A stretch of DNA of 36,139 nt from Anaerolineaceae bacterium (GTDB lineage: Bacteria > Chloroflexota > Anaerolineae > Anaerolineales > Villigracilaceae), in contig VFKN01000056.1 of the NCBI GenBank assembly GCA_009885525.1, positions 1 to 36,139 on the forward strand, written 5' to 3'. Both the position numbers and the translations under genes were made by a program. A model generated the notes under the pieces. That model made no database searches and had not been told where the DNA came from. It was given only the letters and a program-made list of their open reading frames with translations. Shown piece by piece: positions 30,131 through 36,139 of the stretch. Within the stretch, counting starts at the first letter, position 1; each line of letters begins with the position of its first letter.

Positions 30131-30646
30131 CTATGCGTTTTTTAGCAGGACTTGGATCTTCAGTTTTCCAAGCGCGACGATATCGCCATGATTGAGCTGT
30201 TGCTCCTCGTTGGGCGAAAGGCGTTTTCCGTTAATAAATGAACCGTTGGCAGAGCCTAGGTCCATAAAGATCATGCGGGTGCTATCACGTTTAATGATCG
30301 CATGCAGGCGCGAGACGCCGGCAGCGTAAGCCTGATACTGGGAAAGGTCAATATCTGGCATAATAGGCTGGCCTTCGCTGATACGTCCGAGTGTGAATTC
30401 ATTTTTGACGGAGAGGGGGATCACCTGCCCAGTATCCAATAAGTGCAAACTACCCCATGCGTCCTTACCATCAAAGGGTTGATATTTATCATTCTTGTCA
30501 ACATCACTACCAACGGCTTTTTTAAATTCAGTGGTTGATATATTTTGAGTTGTAAGGGTGTCCTTACCGGCCAGTTGGGCGCCACACTCGGCGCAGAACA
30601 TGGATCCATCCATATTGGGGTGTTTGCAATTAGAGCAGAGGATCAT
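30131..30646 (-). CDS. Zinc-ribbon plus FHA-domain protein
   Basis: The 171-residue protein has an N-terminal zinc ribbon (C4, C7, C18, C21), a polar linker rich in Thr/Ser (about 27-60; TLTTQNISTTEF) and a C-terminal FHA domain (about 75-168) with LGR, the phosphothreonine-binding SRLHAIIKR and LGSANGSFINGKRL. FHA domains read phosphothreonine, so it is the likely reader for the kinase of this operon, and the TT-rich linker a possible phospho-site. Its ATG overlaps the stop of the J-domain/vWA gene by 4 bp (ATGA). Zinc-ribbon/FHA pairings occur in Ser/Thr kinase clusters of several phyla. Confidence 0.88.
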   Translation of the reverse strand: MILCSNCKHPNMDGSMFCAECGAQLAGKDTLTTQNISTTEFKKAVGSDVDKNDKYQPFDGKDAWGSLHLLDTGQVIPLSVKNEFTLGRISEGQPIMPDIDLSQYQAYAAGVSRLHAIIKRDSTRMIFMDLGSANGSFINGKRLSPNEEQQLNHGDIVALGKLKIQVLLKNA

Positions 30647-32127
30647 ATTTTCTTCTCCTTTGGTCCGCTCAGCAAGAGCGCACGGGTGCTGTATTTAATG
30701 TTTTTTTGGTTGCCACCGGCGCTCCAGTTTTTCATCTTCTCAAGGTTGTCCGCTTCAAATAGAACCGTTTTGGCTAATGAGTTTTCACCCTGGGAAAGTA
30801 AATGGGTCGCAAGGTTGTTAAGACTGCGCGCGGCAGTATCAAAATCACCGTCGTCGACTGCGGTACGCGCACGGTCCTGCATTCGATATAAGGTAAGGCG
30901 CGAGAGGGCGCTTAAAATGCGAATGGGCGGCGGCTCGGTGGAGGATTCTTCGAGAACTTCGCGGGTGAGATTCAATCGCACGGGCGGGACCGGGGTCGGA
31001 TGCGCAGCCATGAGCATTTTCAATGAACCGTTTAATAGCGTGGATAAGTCTGTCTTCAAAGCGGAAGGGTCAACTACAAATTCAAAAATAACATGCAAAG
31101 GTGTATCCCGCAAAACCGGGCCCAGTTTCATGGGAGACACAAGATCGATCGTGCCAACATCGGGCTGTAACCTAAATGCATAGTTGATCTTAATACCTTC
31201 GATCTCTTTGAATTCAAGGATGACGTCATCAATATAGGTGCTGATTAAGGCGTTGAATTTATCCACGAGCAGGCGTTGAATATCCTTGGGTTTGGCAATA
31301 TAGGCAGATGAGCCGCCGGTTTTACTGGCAAGCGCGTCAAGAAAAATATCGTTCCATTCATGGCCAATACCCATGCCGCTGATACCGATATTTTGGGCAG
31401 CGGCTTCATCAGCAAGTGCCAGACATTGCTGCTCATCTCCGTATGTGTTTCCATCGGTCAACAGGATAATATGGTTTACGCGTAAAGGAGTCAATGCCCG
31501 GCGAATTTCGGTGAGCCCGGCTTTTAATCCGTTAAAAATCTCTGTTCCACCTGATGTTTTAATCATCTGGATGTTGTTTTCTTGCTTCTTAAGTTCAAGA
31601 TTAATTGCAGCGGGAATAATCACTTCGGCGCGGTCACTAAAAGCAACAACGCTCAACACATCTTCGGGGCGCAGGCTGCGTAATAATTGAATTGCAGTCG
31701 CCTTGACCATATCCATCTTGTCGCCCTGCATGGATGTGGAACGGTCAAGCACGAGGCAGATATTCAGCGGTGGGGCTGGGATTTTTTTTGTCTCTTCGCG
31801 CGCGCTAACATCAAGCAGGGCATAGATCAACTGCGGTTCATTTACTTTTACAAGACTCGGACGGCTGAAAATAATTTCGTGATTTACAACCGAGTCATCT
31901 TTAATTACAGGCGGCAGGGTGGCATCGTATAAATTGCGGCGTTTGGGGTTTGCAAGAACTTCGTATGCTTGTTGTATACCAAGGAATAGTTCAGTTTCGC
32001 CGGGAGCTTCATTTTTATCCGGGTGCAGACGCTGCGCCAACTCGAAGTAAGCGCGCTTTATATCTTCTTGTGAAGCATCCCGGAAGATACCGAGCATGGC
32101 GTAATAGTCCAGCTTGTTAGCGGGCAT
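30643..32127 (-). CDS. J-domain and von Willebrand A fusion protein
   Basis: From the ATG at 32127 the protein has 494 residues. Residues 5-70 are a J domain with helix II, HPD (35-37) and a normal third helix, so it should recruit DnaK. After a linker comes a vWA domain (about 120-300) with an intact metal-binding MIDAS site: D128-x-S130-x-S132, T195 and D225. A beta-rich region follows, then a C-terminal helical region. No membrane segment is seen. The vWA part resembles TerY/YfbK-like cytosolic proteins. A TTG at 32136 could add three residues. It follows PP2C directly and overlaps the FHA gene. Confidence 0.85.
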   Translation of the reverse strand: MPANKLDYYAMLGIFRDASQEDIKRAYFELAQRLHPDKNEAPGETELFLGIQQAYEVLANPKRRNLYDATLPPVIKDDSVVNHEIIFSRPSLVKVNEPQLIYALLDVSAREETKKIPAPPLNICLVLDRSTSMQGDKMDMVKATAIQLLRSLRPEDVLSVVAFSDRAEVIIPAAINLELKKQENNIQMIKTSGGTEIFNGLKAGLTEIRRALTPLRVNHIILLTDGNTYGDEQQCLALADEAAAQNIGISGMGIGHEWNDIFLDALASKTGGSSAYIAKPKDIQRLLVDKFNALISTYIDDVILEFKEIEGIKINYAFRLQPDVGTIDLVSPMKLGPVLRDTPLHVIFEFVVDPSALKTDLSTLLNGSLKMLMAAHPTPVPPVRLNLTREVLEESSTEPPPIRILSALSRLTLYRMQDRARTAVDDGDFDTAARSLNNLATHLLSQGENSLAKTVLFEADNLEKMKNWSAGGNQKNIKYSTRALLLSGPKEKKI

Positions 32128-32128
32128 G

Positions 32129-33052
32129 TTATCCAATCATTTGCGCAAGGATAACCGTGATGTTATCGGGGCCGCCGGCAATGTTCGCGGCTTCCACCAT
32201 ATTCTGACAGGCGCGCTGTAAGTTGGGCGCATCGGTAATGGCGCGGTGGAGATCCTTTTCGTCAACCACGCCCCACAATCCGTCGCTGCAGATCATTAAG
32301 TAACCGGTTTGTGGGAAGGGAACGGTGAAGATATCCGCTTCGAGAGCCTCGCCCTGTCCGAGCGCGCGGATTAAAACATTGCGATGCGGAAAATTCGCGG
32401 CTTCATCCTTGCTGAGATGACCCAGTTCCTCGAGCCGCTTGACTAGTGAATGGTCACGGGTGATCGGGTCCATTCTCCCATCGGGGAAAACAGAATAAGC
32501 GCGGCTGTCGCCGATATGGGCTATGGTCACTTGCTGGCCCAGAACAAGCGCAGCAGTGACTGTTGTTCCACTGCCAGGTGCTTCGCGCTGCACATATTGG
32601 TGTGCCTCACTGATCGAGGTTTCCATCAATTCCTGCAGTGATTCTTGCAAATTCTGGGTTGGCAGGTTGAATAAATAGGAATGAAATTTTTTCATAATAT
32701 TGCCACCCATGATGCGAACTGCGGCGTTGCTTGCCACTTCGCCGAACTGGTGCCCGCCCATCCCATCTGCGACGATATAGATACCAAAGGGGATGCTCTC
32801 GGTGCTGCCAGCCAGTGTTGCAGTAAGCGCAAGCACGCTGTCTTCGTTATGTTCGCGTTGTTTTCCAACAGACTGCCCAACTCCGGCCACGAGCTGTTTC
32901 ATTTCATATTTCAAGCTTTGGCTATTAATGATATCGTTGATCTGCATATCTGAAAGCGGCGCGGTTGTAGCAACATCAACCGGGGTTGCCTGTTGCACAG
33001 GTTCCGGTTTTTTCTCAGTTTTACCAAACAATTTTTTAAAGAAATCAGCCAC
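32129..33052 (-). CDS. PP2C-family Ser/Thr protein phosphatase
   Basis: The 307-residue protein has a 55-residue N-terminal extension (basic, then Pro/Thr-rich) before the PP2C catalytic domain. Motifs are complete: REHNEDS, YIVADGMGGHQFGE, HIGDSRAY, RDHS, CSDGLWGV and GGPDNITV, giving the acidic metal-binding residues. It should reverse the action of the kinase upstream. The start is GTG with AAGGAG 5 bases before it; this Shine-Dalgarno follows directly on the kinase stop codon (11 bp gap). Confidence 0.93.
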   Translation of the reverse strand: MADFFKKLFGKTEKKPEPVQQATPVDVATTAPLSDMQINDIINSQSLKYEMKQLVAGVGQSVGKQREHNEDSVLALTATLAGSTESIPFGIYIVADGMGGHQFGEVASNAAVRIMGGNIMKKFHSYLFNLPTQNLQESLQELMETSISEAHQYVQREAPGSGTTVTAALVLGQQVTIAHIGDSRAYSVFPDGRMDPITRDHSLVKRLEELGHLSKDEAANFPHRNVLIRALGQGEALEADIFTVPFPQTGYLMICSDGLWGVVDEKDLHRAITDAPNLQRACQNMVEAANIAGGPDNITVILAQMIG

Positions 33053-33063
33053 AGGAGCTCCTT

Positions 33064-34917
33064 TTACGCAAATAGGGCATAGACGTGATGGTCTGTTGAG
33101 CCAAAATAAACAATATCGTCAAAAACGATGGGCGAACCGGTAATGGCACCTTGCGATTCAAACTTCCAACGCAGGCGGCCTGTGCGATATTCAAGACAAT
33201 ACATATTGCCGTCCACAGAGCCGCAGTAAAGCGAATCTTTATAAATAACGGGCGAACTGCTTACTTGGTTTTCAGTGTGAAAACGCCATACTTCCTTGGC
33301 GGTATGCGCATCAATACAGTAAATAAAACCATCCACCGAACCAACAAAAATAAAATCATCCGCGAGGGCCGGGGATGAAACCGTGCCTTTACCCAGACGG
33401 AATTTCCAAATTGGCCAGCCATTCTTCATATCCAAAGCATAAAGATGGCCATCCAACGAAGCGACATATACAGACTGTCCTTTTGCGACTGGCGAAGAAG
33501 TAACAGCGCGTTTCGCCTGGAAACGCCATTTCATTTCACCGCGAAAATCAACAGCAGAAACCATGCCAGATTCATTTCCAAAGTAAATCAGGCTATTTTC
33601 TATCAACGGCGTGGAGTGAATCGGCGCGCCTGTTGAATGTTTCCAGATTGCACGCCCCGTATTCACATTGACCGCGTGCATATCGTTATCATCCGAGCCA
33701 AAGAAGACATGGCTTTCTGAAATACGCGGCGAGGAATAAATTTTTCCTTCCGTGTAGTATGTCCACACTACTTTGCCTGTGCGCTGGCTGATTGAATGCA
33801 AACGCTGGTCTTCGGAGCCAAAAAATATATTACCGTCAAAAACCAGAGGGCGTGTAACGATGCCCCCATCGGATGGATATTTCCATTGGAATTTTCCATC
33901 CGCCGCATTTAAGGAGTACAGGTTATTGTCGTAACATCCAATATACACTGAGTCTTGGTTTAATGCGGGCGCTCCACGAATTTCGTCTTCGCACTTAAAA
34001 GACCAAAGTGGTTTTACACCGCTGCTTGAAATAGGTAAAGCCGATGTGATCTTGGAGAGCGCGCCCGTCTTACGTGCCACATTCATCAACGCGTCTTTCA
34101 TTACTGAAGCGCTGGGAAAACGGTCGGAGGGATTGTATTGTAAAGCAGTGTTGACCACGGCTTCAATCTCAATTGAAATATTAGGGTTGATCCGCCGCGC
34201 GGGTCGCTCGGCAAAAGAGAAGGGCGGCTCAAGGCGGGGATCGCGGCGCGTCAATGCATGGTGCAGAGTTGCGCCAAACGAGTAGATATCCGCAATGGGC
34301 GTAGCCTCACCTCGATATTGCTCGGGCGGAGAATATCCCTCGGTACCAATCATCGTTCCTTTTTGGCCGCTTTGGAAGGTTTTGGCAATGCCGAAATCCA
34401 CCAACACTACATCCCCATTCTGATTGATCATCACGTTGGATGGTTTCATATCACGAAAAATGATCGGGTCAGGCTTATGCGCGTGCAGATATGCCAGCAC
34501 ATCGCAAAGTTGGATCGCCCAGCTGATGATCTGATCTTCAGGTAGAAAACCATTCGTATCTGCGATAACGGTTTCGAGATCTTTGCCGTGGATAAATTCC
34601 AAGACCAGATACGAGCGATCATCCTGAGTGAAGTAATCATAAATGCGCGGAATCGCGGAATGATTAAGCGTGGCGAGTATATTCGCTTCGCGCTCAAAGT
34701 TCTCCACGATGTTCTGGCGCACAAGTGGATCTGGCGCGGAGTTGATCATTTCCTTAACCGCCACCAGTTTCACCACATTCGGGAAGTGCAAGTCGCGGGC
34801 GCGATAAACAGAACCCATCCCACCTACACCGATTACGTCTTGAATGCTATAACGCTTAACAAGTGTGATGCCAGATTGAATTTGCTGGCGTGGGGTAGAA
34901 TTACCTTCCGAGTCCAT
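33064..34917 (-). CDS. Soluble Ser/Thr kinase fused to a beta-propeller
   Basis: The 617-residue protein has an N-terminal Hanks-type kinase (about 23-285) and a C-terminal PQQ-type propeller (about 305-617) with eight recognisable repeats. The first strand (PLWSF) can close the ring. Kinase residues: GVGGMG (30-35), K55 in VAVK, catalytic D156, N161, DFG (174-176) and GTEGYSPPEQ (191-200). The catalytic loop reads FRD instead of HRD. Unlike PknD/PknB-type sensor kinases there is no membrane helix between kinase and propeller, so both should be cytosolic. It is the first gene of the six-gene operon behind a consensus promoter. No Shine-Dalgarno is visible directly before the ATG. Confidence 0.93.
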   Translation of the reverse strand: MDSEGNSTPRQQIQSGITLVKRYSIQDVIGVGGMGSVYRARDLHFPNVVKLVAVKEMINSAPDPLVRQNIVENFEREANILATLNHSAIPRIYDYFTQDDRSYLVLEFIHGKDLETVIADTNGFLPEDQIISWAIQLCDVLAYLHAHKPDPIIFRDMKPSNVMINQNGDVVLVDFGIAKTFQSGQKGTMIGTEGYSPPEQYRGEATPIADIYSFGATLHHALTRRDPRLEPPFSFAERPARRINPNISIEIEAVVNTALQYNPSDRFPSASVMKDALMNVARKTGALSKITSALPISSSGVKPLWSFKCEDEIRGAPALNQDSVYIGCYDNNLYSLNAADGKFQWKYPSDGGIVTRPLVFDGNIFFGSEDQRLHSISQRTGKVVWTYYTEGKIYSSPRISESHVFFGSDDNDMHAVNVNTGRAIWKHSTGAPIHSTPLIENSLIYFGNESGMVSAVDFRGEMKWRFQAKRAVTSSPVAKGQSVYVASLDGHLYALDMKNGWPIWKFRLGKGTVSSPALADDFIFVGSVDGFIYCIDAHTAKEVWRFHTENQVSSSPVIYKDSLYCGSVDGNMYCLEYRTGRLRWKFESQGAITGSPIVFDDIVYFGSTDHHVYALFA

Positions 34918-34978
34918 TGGCGAAGTAATATTTCTTGTTTCCAGAGAATTCTCCTACTCGCTCTGATGCGAATACTGA

Positions 34979-35007
34979 ATTATAGTGCGCAGTGATAGGA
35001 ATTGCAA
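34979..35007 (-). promoter_or_regulatory. Promoter of the kinase operon
   Basis: On the minus strand TTGCAA (35007-35002), a 17-bp spacer and TATAAT (34984-34979) predict a leader of about 55 bases. The -35 box lies in one arm of a small palindrome (ttgcaaaccc/gggttgcaa, 35002-35024). Confidence 0.75.
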
Positions 35008-35028
35008 ACCCTTACGGGTTGCAATTTT
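35001..35028 (+). repeat. Hairpin ttgcaaaccc ttac gggttgcaa followed by T-run
   Basis: Arms at about 35001-35011 and 35016-35025 pair with one bulged A and are followed by tttt. It could be a terminator-like repeat upstream of the DapA-family gene. It contains the -35 box of the opposite promoter. Confidence 0.5.
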
Positions 35029-35085
35029 ATATGCAATTTGGCTCTTCGGGAAGTCCACATCTTTTTCAAAAAAGGATTTTACCTC

Positions 35086-35988
35086 ATGTCTGATATACAT
35101 CCGCTTGCAGGAGTTTATGCAGCCGCTGTTACCCCGCTAACTTCCGCTTCAAAACTTGACCTCGAATCTGTTCCCCTTCTTCTCCGAACGCTTGCAGCGC
35201 GCGGATGTCACGGCGCGCTGCTCTTCGGCACGACCGGCGAAGGACCATCCTTCTCTCCAAAAGAACGCGAAACGCTGATGCGTTCCGCGCGCGTGTTTCG
35301 TCAACAGTTGCCAAACTTCCGCCTGCTGGTTGGGACTGGCACACCGAGTCTTGCCGAAAGTATCGAATTAACCAAACTCGCATTTGATCTTGGTTACGAA
35401 GGCGTTGTTGTCGTGCCCCCATATTATTTCCGCAAAGCGACGGACGAAGGTCTGTTCAACTGGTTCAGTGAACTCATTCGCCAGGCTGTTCCCTCCAAAG
35501 GATATTTGCTTGGATATCACATCCCCGGCACCGCGGGAGTTGGCTTTTCATTGGATTTGCTTGCGCGATTAAAAGACGCGTTCCCGACCCAATTCGCGGG
35601 CATCAAAGATTCCTCCCACGATGAATCTTTTGCCAGCGCACTCGGTCAGCGCTTCGGAAAGGGTTTGCTGGTGCTCAACGGTACTGATTCACTTTTCCAT
35701 CATGCGTTGAAAAACCATGCGCAGGGAGCGATCACCGCGCCCGCAAATTTGATCTCCGAAGATTTACGCGAAGTGTGGGATTTGTATCAAGCGGGCAAAA
35801 ACCCAACCGAAGCACAGGAACGCGTCACGCATTATCGGCACATCCTTGAAAAATATCTACCTTTCCCGCCAATCTTAAAAGCGCTTATGCACCGTTTATA
35901 TGAAATGCCGCGTTGGGCCGTCAAGCCGCCCTTGGAGGATGTTAGTGAAAATATGCTTGAGCAGGCGCTAAAAGAAATTGAGGCTTAA
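35086..35988 (+). CDS. DapA/N-acetylneuraminate lyase superfamily aldolase
   Basis: This 300-residue (beta/alpha)8 barrel is of the class that forms a Schiff base with a pyruvate-type substrate. Seen: GVYAAAVTPLT, FGTTGEGPSFS (T49, T50), VVVPPYYF, Y144 in LGYHIPGTAG, and the Schiff-base lysine K174 in AGIKDSS. In true dihydrodipicolinate synthase the tyrosine motif is usually YNVPxRT; here it reads YHIPGTA. A 2-keto-3-deoxy sugar acid aldolase or other member is therefore as likely as DapA. The ATG at 35086 is chosen (AAAGGA about 10 bases upstream, family N terminus) over an upstream start at 35002. It stands alone, ending at a terminator. Confidence 0.85.
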   Translation: MSDIHPLAGVYAAAVTPLTSASKLDLESVPLLLRTLAARGCHGALLFGTTGEGPSFSPKERETLMRSARVFRQQLPNFRLLVGTGTPSLAESIELTKLAFDLGYEGVVVVPPYYFRKATDEGLFNWFSELIRQAVPSKGYLLGYHIPGTAGVGFSLDLLARLKDAFPTQFAGIKDSSHDESFASALGQRFGKGLLVLNGTDSLFHHALKNHAQGAITAPANLISEDLREVWDLYQAGKNPTEAQERVTHYRHILEKYLPFPPILKALMHRLYEMPRWAVKPPLEDVSENMLEQALKEIEA

Positions 35989-35992
35989 AAGT

Positions 35993-36029
35993 AAAAGTGA
36001 CAGTCATTAAGGTGATTGTCACTTTTTTT
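35993..36029 (+). terminator. Terminator after the DapA-family gene
   Basis: Stem aaaagtgacagtca (35993-36006) with tgattgtcactttt (36013-36026), one G-T pair, is followed by a T-run. It shares sequence with the palindrome at 13213-13243. Confidence 0.8.
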
Positions 36030-36139
36030 ATAACTACTTCGACAATGTCAAGTTACCCTGTACAAAAAGCGATAATGTGGCATAAATAGGGGAATGAGAC
36101 AAAATGCACGCCAAAAGACTGGGGCATCCCGCTTGAAGA

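Noticed and set aside
36094-36139. Start of a gene running off the right edge (ATG at 36094)
   Set aside because: Only 15 codons are visible, the purine-rich stretch before the ATG is too close to be a good ribosome binding site, and no family can be recognised. The preceding tgtcaagttaccctgtaca could be an element end, but this cannot be judged.

Overview
The window reads as ordinary chromosome of a Chloroflexota bacterium, most likely class Anaerolineae. This is inferred from gene families, not from a marker-gene search. Pointers are a membrane-anchored baseplate-J-like protein, a LipB with the long CxxC-containing form, a YidC without a large extracytoplasmic domain, a DprE1/DprE2-like pair, and intergenic space full of short palindromic repeats. 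GC content is near 50%. The density is typical of a free-living bacterium, with about 33 genes on both strands and no stretch over 300 bp without a gene.

Left part (1-9.6 kb): an apparently intact IS630-family insertion sequence whose transposase is split into two frames joined by a -1 slippery heptamer. Then come kbl (threonine/glycine metabolism), an XPB/Ssl2-type helicase-associated protein, a CopD/DUF2269-like membrane protein, a diacylglycerol kinase-like lipid kinase, a GAF-GGDEF protein, and a two-gene unit resembling the DprE2/DprE1 sugar-lipid epimerase.

Middle part (9.6-23.9 kb): lipB, mutL facing a HAD nucleotidase across a shared symmetrical -10 box, a small membrane protein, a carboxy-terminal processing protease (S41), a YugP-type zinc peptidase, an ABC exporter half-subunit, a tRNA-Met(CAT) with unusual bases, then on the minus strand cysteine desulfurase, baseplate-J-like protein, ruvX and mltG, and a plus-strand HhH/coiled-coil membrane protein.

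Right part (23.9-36 kb): the rpmH-rnpA-yidD-yidC-jag membrane-insertion operon, with an eight-bladed PQQ-type lipoprotein inserted in it and no dnaA beside it. An M20 amidohydrolase follows. Next is a six-gene minus-strand phospho-signalling operon: a soluble Ser/Thr kinase fused to an eight-repeat beta-propeller, PP2C phosphatase, J-domain/vWA protein, zinc-ribbon/FHA protein, an unknown 80-residue protein and an orphan OmpR-type response regulator. A DapA-superfamily aldolase/lyase closes the window.

Two themes stand out. First, short repeats have entered genes: a 66-bp (22-codon) palindromic element sits in frame inside lipB and shares its arms with an intergenic palindrome at 2637-2670; other repeat types lie in frame in linkers of mutL and jag, possibly an ABC transporter, and at the 3' end of ruvX. 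Second, the kinase/phosphatase/DnaJ-vWA/FHA operon looks like a variant of the kinase-phosphatase-vWA (TerY-P type) triads and is the best candidate for an undescribed system.
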